From contig JAICDB010000006.1 in the NCBI GenBank assembly GCA_020063565.1, positions 1 to 64,000 of the forward strand: a stretch of 64,000 bases of DNA, given 5' to 3'. Source of the DNA: Clostridiales bacterium (GTDB lineage Bacteria > Bacillota > DSM-16504 > Desulfitibacterales > JAICDB01). The position numbers and the translations under genes are program-made. Below, piece by piece: positions 1-7,743 of this stretch; the stretch's first letter is position 1; each line of letters starts with the position of its first letter. Under the pieces are notes generated by a model. The model made no database searches, had not been told where the DNA came from, and saw only the letters and a list, made by a program, of their open reading frames with translations.

Positions 1-162
1 CCTAAAACCTCTTTTGTCTGTTCGAAAACTAATGACTTTACTAAGCTCTATCCCTCTCCAATCAAAGGCTCTAGCATAATGCTTCTTTTTGGCAATATCT
101 ACTCCAACAATCAATGTCCTTTCTGTTATTTGCATAATTTTAAAATTCTGTGTATACTTCAT
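1..162 (-). mobile_element. IS110-family transposase, 5' part (cut by window edge)
   Basis: The minus strand encodes 54 residues from an ATG at 162 to the window edge. The segment LIVGVDIAKKKHYARAFDW is the N-terminal motif of IS110-type DEDD transposases, with the first catalytic Asp in VGVD. An AGGAGG ribosome site lies 8 bases upstream. In this family the recombinase is guided by a structured bridge RNA made from the non-coding end of the element (established knowledge), and that end would lie just to the right here. Too short for the usual ORF cut-off. Whether the gene is complete cannot be seen. Confidence 0.85.
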
Positions 163-167
163 GTTAG

Positions 168-238
168 AAACCTCCTGTAAAATTTGATTTGTGGTTACAA
201 GGGTTGCAACCCACATTTCAAATTTTACTGTGAGGTTT
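168..238 (-). promoter_or_regulatory. Long hairpin over the transposase ribosome site (candidate bridge-RNA segment)
   Basis: A near-perfect inverted repeat of 71 bases reads on the minus strand as AAACCTC, 3-base bulge, GTAAAATTTGA, AA mismatch, TGTGG, TTGCAA, loop CCC, then the complementary arm ending GAGGTTT. The last arm contains the AGGAGG ribosome site of the transposase at 171-176, so the folded RNA would hide it. It may limit translation from read-through transcripts, as known for other insertion sequences, or be part of the bridge RNA. The choice between these is inference. Confidence 0.6.
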
Positions 239-353
239 TTCTGTTTTCAAATCTCATTTTAGTTCATTACAGGAATAGCTCCTTTTTCCTTTTAAGGATG
301 TTTTTTATAAAGGGGATACTGTTTTAAAAAATACAAGAACGTTATCTATTTCA

Positions 354-527
354 TTATTTTTTACGATTCTTTAGTAAATTGTAATATTCATTTAGTAATT
401 TATCGAGTTTTTGGCTCATTTCAATTGTTTTCGGATCATCTCTTCCCAGCTCATTTTCAATCTTTTCTAATTCATAACGCATTTTTTCTATTTTCTTTAA
501 TATTTCATTTAACTTTGACGATTTCAT
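354..527 (-). CDS. Spo0E-like aspartyl-phosphate phosphatase (57 aa)
   Basis: This small gene reads 57 residues from ATG at 527. It shows the Spo0E-family pattern: an N-terminal helix (LNEILKKIEKMRYELEKI), a short turn with GRDDP, and the motif SQKLDKLLNEYY. In the family SQxLDxLLNxY carries the residues that act on the aspartyl phosphate of Spo0A-type regulators. The length is typical (50-90 aa). A weak GGTGG ribosome site precedes the start. Members of this family usually delay sporulation by removing phosphate from Spo0A. The target here is inferred. Confidence 0.8.
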   Translation of the reverse strand: MKSSKLNEILKKIEKMRYELEKIENELGRDDPKTIEMSQKLDKLLNEYYNLLKNRKK

Positions 528-892
528 TTTTTATACCACCGAATAAAATCTTCAGTATTTGAAGGCAAAAGTTTTTATAGATAATATTCTTGTTTTAAGG
601 CCTGACCACCGCAAGGCCACGAATCTTTCCCATCTGGATACAACAGTTTCGGTCACACTTTGCTTAAACCTAATTTGATAAAAAAAAACACCAGTTTATT
701 GGAAGTATTCTTCCCAATAACTGGCGTAATTTGCAAATACAATACTAAAAACACCAATCTACATTCCAAATAATTAAATAAAGTTTTACTACAAAATAAC
801 TTTTATTATTCCAATAAATGTTATAAAATAATTTTTGAGTATTACGAGGTTTTTTATACTTGAAAAAGACAGACTAGACCAATTAGACAACA
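528..892. other. Intergenic stretch, no gene recognised
   Basis: No convincing gene is seen between the Spo0E-like gene and the ATPase remnant. It contains a short GGCCT/AGGCC stem at 599-617 and a terminator-like hairpin at 681-725. A short minus-strand frame at about 580-645 has an in-frame TGA and matches nothing I recognise. It is also not a riboswitch class I can name. Confidence 0.4.
681..725 (-). terminator. Rho-independent terminator, minus strand
   Basis: CGCCAGTTATTGGG pairs with CCAATAAACTGGTG, followed on the minus strand by eight T. It lies upstream of the Spo0E-like gene on the same strand, so it may be a leader attenuator or the end of a lost transcript. Confidence 0.6.
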
Positions 893-1564
893 GTGTCTAC
901 CCTCCACGTGGTTGACCCCAAAAATCCTGGAGCAGTAATGGAGTTTAATAAAGTTAATAAAATAACTGGAGAATTACTTTCTGAAATATTTTCCAAAATT
1001 ACTCCCCAGTATGACAAATTCCCTAAAGACCGTCACATGTTTGGCAGTGCAATTACGCCTAATGGTCTTGTAAATGAATATGAAACTATTTTACAAGACT
1101 GTAGTAAACTGTACCTTATAAAAGGTAGTCCTGGCACTGGAAAATCAACTCTCATTGAAACCATCTTTAAGACAGCTCAAAGGTATGGATTAGATACCGA
1201 AGTTTTTCATTGTGCATTTGACCCTCGAAAACTTGATGCCCTTTATATCCCTCACCTCCAGATAGGCGTTTTAAACGTTTCTCCACCAATAAAGTTTGAT
1301 GCTTCCAAAATAGACAGCAATCCCAAAATCATAGATTTAGACCAGCATGTCAATTTAAAAATTATGTCCACTTATGAAACTGAAATAAAAAATGCCGATA
1401 AACGCTTCTGGGCTTCAATCCATAGAGCAGTAGATTATATTAATAAAGCTAAAAAACTTCACGATGATATGGAAAAATATTATATTCCGGCTATGGATTT
1501 TGAAGCTATTAATGCGCGCAGGGAAGAAACTTTACAAAGAATTTTAAATTATGCTAATAAATAA
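893..1564 (+). pseudogene. Truncated two-domain P-loop ATPase (PRK06851 type)
   Basis: The reading frame opens at GTG 893 right after a TAG at 884. It begins with HVVDPKNPGAV, which in full-length relatives of about 360 aa lies at the end of the first P-loop domain. It then jumps to the second domain: HMFGSAITPNG, Walker A KGSPGTGKST, EVFHCAFDP, and the C-terminal MDFEAINARREETLQRIL. The first Walker A domain and about 60-70 residues of the linker are therefore missing. No ribosome site is visible at 893. This is recalled family architecture, not an alignment. It is most likely a decayed gene, though a shortened product cannot be excluded. Confidence 0.7.
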
Positions 1565-1576
1565 ATTCTAGCAATT

Positions 1577-1611
1577 AAGGCTGTTGATAATACAATATCA
1601 ACAGCCTTTTA
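1577..1611 (+). terminator. Terminator after ATPase remnant
   Basis: AAGGCTGTTGATA pairs with TATCAACAGCCTT and is followed by TTTTAATT. Confidence 0.8.
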
Positions 1612-1651
1612 ATTAAACTATTGTATTATTATAAACTTATAAGTTTAAATA

Positions 1652-2011
1652 CTATTCTTGAGATACTTCTTTTAGATATTCCTCTTCATTTAATAATTCT
1701 TCAAGTTCCTTTTCATCCAAGATTTCTACTTTTAAAATCCAACCATCTTCATATGGTTTAGAGTTTATTATCTCGGGTTCATCCTCTAACTTTTCATTAA
1801 CCTCGACAACTTTTATTGATAGCGGAGCATAAAGGGTTGAAACAGATTTAACAGATTCTATTGAACCAAACTCTTCCTCCTTTGAAAAAACTTCTCCCAC
1901 TTCTGGCAAATCAATATATACTATATCCCCAAGTGATTGTTGGGCATAATCAGAAATGCCAATAGTGCAATTAGTCTCATCAATCCAGACATGGTTTCGT
2001 GAATACTTCAT
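1652..2011 (-). CDS. gcvH: Glycine cleavage H-type lipoyl protein
   Basis: The 119-residue product is a lipoyl-domain carrier. The lipoylation site is Lys55 in GSIESVKSV, and the family signatures IGISDYAQQSLGDIVYIDLP and NSKPYEDGWILKV are intact. In the glycine cleavage system the H protein carries the aminomethyl group between P, T and L proteins, but none of gcvP, gcvT or lpd is in this window, so this is a stand-alone copy. It may serve as a general lipoyl carrier or lipoate relay (inference). AGGAGG precedes the ATG. A strong sigma-54 promoter lies 56 bases upstream of the start, tying it to the activator encoded next door. Confidence 0.9.
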   Translation of the reverse strand: MKYSRNHVWIDETNCTIGISDYAQQSLGDIVYIDLPEVGEVFSKEEEFGSIESVKSVSTLYAPLSIKVVEVNEKLEDEPEIINSKPYEDGWILKVEILDEKELEELLNEEEYLKEVSQE

Positions 2012-2066
2012 TTTATGCTTACCTCCTTGAGATTGTAAAAATTATAACAAACACAATCATTTATCT

Positions 2067-2083
2067 TTGCAAAATTTGTGCCA
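2067..2083 (-). promoter_or_regulatory. Sigma-54 (-24/-12) promoter of gcvH
   Basis: The minus strand reads TGGCACAAATTTTGCAA, which has the invariant GG-N10-GC of sigma-54 promoters and all bases of the TGGCAC-N5-TTGC consensus. Transcription would start near 2056, about 45 bases before the gcvH ATG. Confidence 0.85.
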
Positions 2084-2104
2084 ACCTCAGAGAGTTATGT
2101 TTAA

Positions 2105-2136
2105 AGTAAAAACATCACCATTATTAGGTGATGTTT
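2105..2136 (-). terminator. Terminator of the sigma-54 activator gene
   Basis: AACATCACC pairs with GGTGATGTT around a TAATAAT loop. T-rich tails lie on both sides, so it could work in both directions. Confidence 0.75.
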
Positions 2137-2164
2137 TAATAGTAATGTTTAAATTATCTACCGC

Positions 2165-2182
2165 TGGTTCATTCTTGAACCA
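2165..2182. promoter_or_regulatory. Candidate enhancer (UAS) for the sigma-54 activator
   Basis: A perfect palindrome TGGTTCA-TTCT-TGAACCA overlaps the stop codon of the activator gene and lies 82 bases upstream of the gcvH -24 element, a normal enhancer distance. A related GAACC/GGTTC repeat lies at a similar distance from the symporter promoter. The role is inferred. Confidence 0.5.
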
Positions 2183-4250
2183 TTATATGATATTGCCTGG
2201 CTTTTCTTAATAATGTTGGATGAGAAATACCTAGTGCTTTACTGGCTGGCCTCAAACTTCCGTATTTTTCTAATGCCTTTTTGATCAATGATGCTTCCAA
2301 ATCCTCCCTCGCCTTTTGTAATGGCACAATCTCATCTACTTCGAAAATTTCAGGGTTCTGATTGCTACTAGGCTGGTATCCAAAATTCTCCGGCAGGTAA
2401 TTAGGGGTAATCAAGTTATCTTCAGACATAATAACTAATCTTTCAATTATATTATTAAGTTCCCTTACATTACCAGGCCAGGAATAGCGTTCTAATAAAT
2501 GGCATATTTCCTGACTTAATTTACAATTTCTTTTATATTTTTCGTTTGTTTTCTTTAGAAAATAAATTGCAAGCGGTAAAATATCCTCTCTTCTTTCTCT
2601 TAGAGGAGGAATTTTAATAGGCACTACATTTAACCGGTAATATAAGTCTTCTCTAAATTTATTCTCCCTTACCATTTCTTCTAAGTTCTTATTTGTTGCA
2701 GCAATAATTCTAACATTTAATTTAATTGGTTTTCTGCCACCGATTCGATAAATTTCTTGTTCCTGCAAAGCTCGCAAAAGTTTAACCTGAAGATTTAACG
2801 GCATTTCCCCTATCTCGTCTAATAATAAAGTTCCATTGTTGGCTACTTCGAGCATTCCCACTTTTCCTTTTTTATCTGCTCCCGTAAAAGCTCCCTTTTC
2901 ATAACCAAAAAGTTCTGATTCCAACAAATTGTCAGGAATTGCACCACAATTTATTTGAATAAACGGACCATTGGAACGAGAACTATTAATATGCAATTGT
3001 TTTGCAATTACCTCTTTACCTACCCCTGACTCTCCGGTTAACAAAACAGTGGAATCTACAGTTGCCACCCTTTTAACTTGATTAAATACTTTTATCATTT
3101 GAGGGCTTTCAATTACAATTTCTCCATCAGTAAACTGTAAAGCCCTCAAAGCTCTTAGCTCCTGATAGTTTCTGGCAGCTTCATCTCTTAGTCTATTTAT
3201 TTCCGTCATATCCTTTAAGTTAAAAATACATCGCAGGATCTGGTTGCAATCATTTTTAATGGGAGTAATGGTAACTATCAATTCCCGACCGTCTTTACCT
3301 GTAATTACCTTCGAAACAGTCTCTTTTTTCTCTAAAACATCCTGATATAATTTATATAATTCCTCTTCTTCCTCACTCCCATAATTTTTTATATTTTCAC
3401 CTTTATAAGAACAAATCTCAAATGCCGGCATTAGAGTTTCGAAATTTGTATTCTCATATAATACATCACCTTTCTCATCAATAACTAAGATACCATCAGA
3501 GGAGGACTCTATAACGCTTTCTAATTCCTTATTTAACGTTTTAACACTATCCAACTCATTGGAAATTTCTTCTAATTCAGAAACATCCTGTAAAATCAAG
3601 ACTGTCCCTAAGTTTTTTCCCTCTTTTAGGATAGGGCTACTTTTTACAATTACCATGCTCTTACCCAATTTTTGCTTGTGCAGTACCGTTCCTTCATTAA
3701 ATACTTTTAGAAGCCCCGTCCCACCAAAGACTAAATCCAGCTTCTTACCAATTGCAAGTTCCTTATCTATACCAGTTATATCTTGTGCAGCAGTATTAAA
3801 ATGAGTTATTTCACCTTCTGTATTAATTGCTACAATACCGCTTTGAATAGATTCCAAAATTACTTGTAATTCTCTCTCAGTAGCTTCGAAAGCATTATAT
3901 ACCTTATTAATTAATTCAAGCCTTGTAAGTACACCAACTAAATTTTGTTGTTTATTTAATACTAACAAACGTTCTATAGGAAGATGACACACCTCATCAA
4001 AGGAAGAATCTTCATCTATACTAACTAAATTAGTGTCCATTACATCTTCAATTTTAGTTTGAAAGTCTGCTCCTGCTTTAATTGCATTTAAAACCCTAAA
4101 AACAGTCAAAATACCTACAACCTTACCTTCATCATTAACTATAGGAGCACAGTTAACCTGATTCTTTTCATATACTTTTAGAGCATCGGCCAAGGTTTGC
4201 TGGTAATTTAAGGTTTGAGGACGATCGTACATGACACTTTTTACTTTCAT
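2169..4250 (-). CDS. Sigma-54-dependent activator with CBS and PAS sensor domains
   Basis: This 693-residue enhancer-binding protein has, in order, a CBS-domain pair (about 1-115), PAS domain 1 (about 125-230), PAS domain 2 (about 245-355), an AAA+ domain and a Fis-type helix-turn-helix (about 645-690). The AAA+ domain has Walker A GESGVGKE near 405, the sigma-54 contact loop GAFTGA near 453, and Walker B LLLDEIGE near 478. CBS pairs often bind adenine nucleotides and PAS domains sense redox state or small ligands (family knowledge); the signal here is unknown. I chose the ATG at 4250 because AGGAG lies 8 bases before it, rather than the GTG three codons earlier. It is flanked by two sigma-54 promoters, so it probably controls gcvH and the symporter-osmC pair. 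Confidence 0.92.
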   Translation of the reverse strand: MKVKSVMYDRPQTLNYQQTLADALKVYEKNQVNCAPIVNDEGKVVGILTVFRVLNAIKAGADFQTKIEDVMDTNLVSIDEDSSFDEVCHLPIERLLVLNKQQNLVGVLTRLELINKVYNAFEATERELQVILESIQSGIVAINTEGEITHFNTAAQDITGIDKELAIGKKLDLVFGGTGLLKVFNEGTVLHKQKLGKSMVIVKSSPILKEGKNLGTVLILQDVSELEEISNELDSVKTLNKELESVIESSSDGILVIDEKGDVLYENTNFETLMPAFEICSYKGENIKNYGSEEEEELYKLYQDVLEKKETVSKVITGKDGRELIVTITPIKNDCNQILRCIFNLKDMTEINRLRDEAARNYQELRALRALQFTDGEIVIESPQMIKVFNQVKRVATVDSTVLLTGESGVGKEVIAKQLHINSSRSNGPFIQINCGAIPDNLLESELFGYEKGAFTGADKKGKVGMLEVANNGTLLLDEIGEMPLNLQVKLLRALQEQEIYRIGGRKPIKLNVRIIAATNKNLEEMVRENKFREDLYYRLNVVPIKIPPLRERREDILPLAIYFLKKTNEKYKRNCKLSQEICHLLERYSWPGNVRELNNIIERLVIMSEDNLITPNYLPENFGYQPSSNQNPEIFEVDEIVPLQKAREDLEASLIKKALEKYGSLRPASKALGISHPTLLRKARQYHIMVQE

Positions 4251-4344
4251 TTTAGTCACTCCTAGAACAATTCTAACGCCTAATTAATACATACTATACT
4301 ATTTAGATATATTTCGGTAAACACCTTTATATAAAATAATACAT

Positions 4345-4379
4345 TATAAAACAGCCCAAAGAAGGAATCTTTGGGCTGC
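4345..4379 (-). terminator. Terminator of symporter-osmC operon
   Basis: CAGCCCAAAGA pairs with TCTTTGGGCTG, followed on the minus strand by TTTTATAAT. Confidence 0.85.
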
Positions 4380-4390
4380 ATAATTAAAAT

Positions 4391-4846
4391 TTAACCAACA
4401 CTGTTCAGCTCAATATCGTCGTATTTATAAAGAATACCATTTAATTCATATTCATATTCAATTGGGCATGCTTGTTTTATCATATTTGCTGCCGAGCAAT
4501 AAACAGATCCTAATTTAAGAGCTTTTTCAAATTTTTGACGTGTTACAGCTTCTCCTTTGATAATATATTTAACCTTTATTTTTGTAAAAACCTTAGGTAT
4601 GGTTTCGGCCCTTTCTCCTTCCACTTCAACTTTAAACTCTTCATAGGAAACTCGCATCTTATTCAGTATATGCCCGACTTCTATCCCAGTACATCCCCCT
4701 AATGAAATCAACATTAACTGCATTGGTCTAGTACCTTTACCCTGACCACCATAGCTTTCTGCGGCATCCATCAGTATTTCTCTATTATCGGAATCATATC
4801 CTCTAAAATTCATATTTCCTTCCCAGCATACATTAATTTTTGCCAT
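4391..4846 (-). CDS. OsmC family protein
   Basis: The 151-residue product has the OsmC/Ohr fold signature: a first conserved cysteine Cys52 in SLGGCTGIEVGHIL and a second, Cys117, in GSVYCSAANMI, with a further Cys127 in ACPIEYEY. Many relatives reduce organic peroxides through the two cysteines, while others of the YhfA type have no known substrate. The start has AAAGGAG upstream. It lies 21 bases after the symporter gene and before a strong terminator, so the two form one operon behind the sigma-54 promoter. A sulfur-related or thiol role is possible; I cannot decide. Confidence 0.85.
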   Translation of the reverse strand: MAKINVCWEGNMNFRGYDSDNREILMDAAESYGGQGKGTRPMQLMLISLGGCTGIEVGHILNKMRVSYEEFKVEVEGERAETIPKVFTKIKVKYIIKGEAVTRQKFEKALKLGSVYCSAANMIKQACPIEYEYELNGILYKYDDIELNSVG

Positions 4847-4867
4847 TATAAATACTCCTTTCTATGC

Positions 4868-6487
4868 TTAAACTGTTTGGGAAACTACCTTTTCAGAAAC
4901 TGTATCTTTCTTTGGTACAATAAATGCCATAGTCACCAACCAAAATCCTAAGACAGTTAAGAATAAGAACATTCCTATCAAGCCTGTTTTATAAAGCCAA
5001 GCAAATTTCAATATACTTACAAAAAGAAATACAGTGCTACCCACTAATCCTACATAGCCAACATTTTTACGGCTTCCAACATCAGTGCTGAATCTCCAGT
5101 TACCACCCGCCAGGGAGAAAATAGTCATAGTTAAGATATTTGCTGTCATAGCTACCCAGACAGGGTGGGTATTTAAATAGAAGCTACCTACTGCCCAGCC
5201 GCCTAAATGATTCCATAATAATCCTGCTGTAAAACCGGCTAGCAATGCAGCAACAGCGCCACGTTTATTTGCAACCGGCCAGAATAACGCAGTCACTACA
5301 GGCGCAAAAGTAGCACCGTTACGTGCAGTCCAGGCAAAGATATTCCACCATGCTGCTTGTTCGGAACGTAAGAAGCCAAAGACAATCATTAAACCGGTTA
5401 ACAAACCTAAAGACCATTTAGTGTACTTAACCAGGTCTGCATCTGTAGCTTTAGGATTTAAAGCAATACCAACATCTTTACCTAAACTAGTGGCGCCTGA
5501 GAATTGACAAGGAGCTCCCCATCCTAGAGCACAAGCCCATATTCCTAATGTAAAGATACCAACTAAAGGTGCTGGTAAAGTCTGCATCAAATATGATGGA
5601 ACAGCAACTAATCCACGGGTACCACCTGGGACTACGGCAGTAGCGGCCAATCCAATAATTACACCCATAACAATAAATACAATATTAAAACCTGCAGCTA
5701 TAAATAAGCCCTTGCGGCCTTCTTCAGCTGTTTTACAGGAAAGGGCCATTTGGAAAGCAGCTTGAGCTAAAAGGACATTAATCCAGAAAGTCCCGAACCA
5801 GGCAAGAATTGTTTGTAATCCAACCGTGTCCAAAGCAAATAATTCCGGTCTTTGTGCAGCTAATTGAGATAAACCTTCAAAGCCAGGATTAATGATGAAT
5901 GCATAAAATCCTACGGCAAACATTGCCATAAAAGCAAAGAAATTTGCTGTTTGCGTTAACGCTACTGACCACATACCACCAGCTTGTAAAAAAGCATATA
6001 AAAGTGCTGCAGTAATAATTACTGATGTCATCAAATCTAACCCGGTTAAAGCATTGATACTTGATGCAAATGCTAAAGCTGTAGCAACTGACCACATTGG
6101 AAATGTAAATGCAGTAATAGCGCCAGCGATACCCTTTGCCCATCTTCCGTATTTATCGCCAATCAAGCCAGAAACAGTTACCATCATTTTCTTTCTAAAG
6201 GGACCTATTAAAACAAGTGCAATAATTAATACATGGGATAATTCAGCTACCCCGTACCACATGGATGAAACACCTTTTAGATAAGATAATTCCAATACCG
6301 AGATAAATGTAGAACCTGAAAACAAGCCAGTTATACAAAAAGCAACTGTCCATCTACTAAAACTTCTTCCACCTACAAAAAAGTCTTCTCCCTGTTTGGC
6401 CTTCTTTTTTGCTATTTGGCTCATAAAAATTAAAAGAGCAGTATAAGCAATAGCCAATCCAAACATCCAAAAACCATATGCATTCAT
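4868..6487 (-). CDS. Sodium:solute symporter (SSS family)
   Basis: The 539-residue integral membrane protein has about 13 hydrophobic segments. Its N-terminal region carries the SSS pattern (GEDFFVGGRSFSRW, then GLFSGSTFISV), like PutP/PanF-type sodium-driven carriers. The substrate cannot be told from sequence. Proline biosynthesis genes lie immediately upstream on the same strand, but a terminator-like hairpin and a separate sigma-54 promoter split them from this gene. GGGAGG precedes the ATG. Together with osmC it is probably switched on by the neighbouring CBS-PAS activator when its ligand or redox signal appears (inference). Confidence 0.9.
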   Translation of the reverse strand: MNAYGFWMFGLAIAYTALLIFMSQIAKKKAKQGEDFFVGGRSFSRWTVAFCITGLFSGSTFISVLELSYLKGVSSMWYGVAELSHVLIIALVLIGPFRKKMMVTVSGLIGDKYGRWAKGIAGAITAFTFPMWSVATALAFASSINALTGLDLMTSVIITAALLYAFLQAGGMWSVALTQTANFFAFMAMFAVGFYAFIINPGFEGLSQLAAQRPELFALDTVGLQTILAWFGTFWINVLLAQAAFQMALSCKTAEEGRKGLFIAAGFNIVFIVMGVIIGLAATAVVPGGTRGLVAVPSYLMQTLPAPLVGIFTLGIWACALGWGAPCQFSGATSLGKDVGIALNPKATDADLVKYTKWSLGLLTGLMIVFGFLRSEQAAWWNIFAWTARNGATFAPVVTALFWPVANKRGAVAALLAGFTAGLLWNHLGGWAVGSFYLNTHPVWVAMTANILTMTIFSLAGGNWRFSTDVGSRKNVGYVGLVGSTVFLFVSILKFAWLYKTGLIGMFLFLTVLGFWLVTMAFIVPKKDTVSEKVVSQTV

Positions 6488-6620
6488 TTAAAAACCCTCC
6501 CAGTTAGTTCAAATAATTTTTTTCACATATTAACCAAACAAAAAAATTAAAAACTAACTAATAATTCACCTCCTAAAAATTATTTACTAATTTTCATTGT
6601 GATCATTGTAACAATCAATA

Positions 6621-6637
6621 TTGCAATTTTCATGCCA
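6621..6637 (-). promoter_or_regulatory. Sigma-54 (-24/-12) promoter of symporter-osmC
   Basis: The minus strand reads TGGCATGAAAATTGCAA with GG-N10-GC spacing; only one base differs from TGGCAC-N5-TTGCA. The start site would be near 6610, leaving a leader of about 120 bases before the symporter ATG at 6487. Confidence 0.82.
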
Positions 6638-6694
6638 GAATAAGAAAATCTTATCCTTCGATTATTTCTAAGATTTATTACTATAATAAACAAA

Positions 6695-6737
6695 TAAAAA
6701 CGGTACAGAATCGAACCATCGGTTCAATACTGTACCG
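6695..6737 (-). terminator. Hairpin after proC: terminator and/or activator site
   Basis: CGGTACAG at 6701-6708 pairs with CTGTACCG at 6730-6737 and the minus strand continues with TTTTTATTTG, as in a terminator. Its centre also holds CGAACCATCGGTTCAA (6712-6727), a GAACC/GGTTC repeat like that upstream of the gcvH promoter, about 75 bases before the -24 element. It may serve as terminator, enhancer, or both. Confidence 0.6.
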
Positions 6738-6884
6738 CCCAATGAGGTTCATATTAATAACGGTTACTTGGTCTATACATTTATGTTAAGAGATTTCATG
6801 TAAAAATAGTAAATTTTACAATTTATAATAAATATCCCAAGCATACTTGCCTCGGGATAAAATCACTTTTAGGATAACCCCATT

Positions 6885-7733
6885 TTACATATTTACAACA
6901 TGAATTGCATTTTCTTCAAAGATTTTACCCAGTTGTTTTGAACGCCTGGTAGCAGCTGAAACTCCTTCTTGAACAATTTTAGTAAACTGATAGCTATCCA
7001 TTTTATTTATTGCAGCTTCAGTAGTACCTTTAGCAGACGTAATTTTTCTTCTCAATTCTTTAGGGTGAGCTCCACTTTCTTGGAGCAACTTAGCAGCTCC
7101 TATTAATGTCTGTTTAGCCAGTTCCATTGCTTTTTCTTCACTTAAACCTTCTTTACAGCCACCTTCAATCAGAGCCTCCAGAAGATAATAGATATAAGCC
7201 GGCCCCGACCCGGAAAGACCGGTTACAATATCCATATCTTTCTCTTGAACTCTAATTATTGAACCGGTGGTTGAAAAGATCTTCTCCACAGTTTGAGCAT
7301 GTTTCTCATTTGCATATTTACCCAGACAGTAAGCCGTGGCTGATTCGCCTATACCCAGTGCTAAATTGGGCATAGTTCTAACTATTGCAAGGGGAGAATC
7401 GGCAAGCTTCTGTAACAGATCTGTTGATATACCTGCCAGGATAGATATTAATAAGTGGTCTTTTCTAAAAAACGGATTATACATTGCCATAGCCTCGGCA
7501 ACATCCTGTGGCTTAAAGGCAATAATAATAATATCTGCGTCAATAATACCGGCCTCTTTCTCACGAGGAATTATTCCATATAAGTCTTTAAGCTTTAAAA
7601 CTTTCTCTTCATCAAGCGGATTTACAACAAAAATATTTTCTGCAGGCAGAAGATTTTTACTAACAAGTCCCTTAATTATAGCTTCCGCCATATACCCGCT
7701 CCCAATTATACAAAGCTTTTTATCATCTAACAT
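6885..7733 (-). CDS. proC: Pyrroline-5-carboxylate reductase
   Basis: This enzyme makes the last step of proline synthesis, NAD(P)H-dependent reduction of pyrroline-5-carboxylate. The 282-residue product begins with a Rossmann motif IIGSGYMAEAI and has the C-terminal signature SGSGPAYIYYLLEAL and TSAKGTTEAAI. A frame runs 30 codons further upstream, but the ATG at 7733 has AGGAG at the right distance and gives the normal N-terminus MLDDKKLCIIG. It follows proA by 10 bases, so proB-proA-proC is one operon. Confidence 0.95.
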   Translation of the reverse strand: MLDDKKLCIIGSGYMAEAIIKGLVSKNLLPAENIFVVNPLDEEKVLKLKDLYGIIPREKEAGIIDADIIIIAFKPQDVAEAMAMYNPFFRKDHLLISILAGISTDLLQKLADSPLAIVRTMPNLALGIGESATAYCLGKYANEKHAQTVEKIFSTTGSIIRVQEKDMDIVTGLSGSGPAYIYYLLEALIEGGCKEGLSEEKAMELAKQTLIGAAKLLQESGAHPKELRRKITSAKGTTEAAINKMDSYQFTKIVQEGVSAATRRSKQLGKIFEENAIHVVNM

Positions 7734-7743
7734 TTTTTCACTC

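Noticed and set aside
590-680. Riboswitch-like segment near the Spo0E-like gene
   Set aside because: It has a GGCCT/AGGCC stem, but I could not match it to the c-di-GMP, TPP, glycine, cobalamin or preQ1 consensus.
5889-6143. Frames opposite or shifted within the symporter gene
   Set aside because: Shadow frames of a clear membrane-protein gene.
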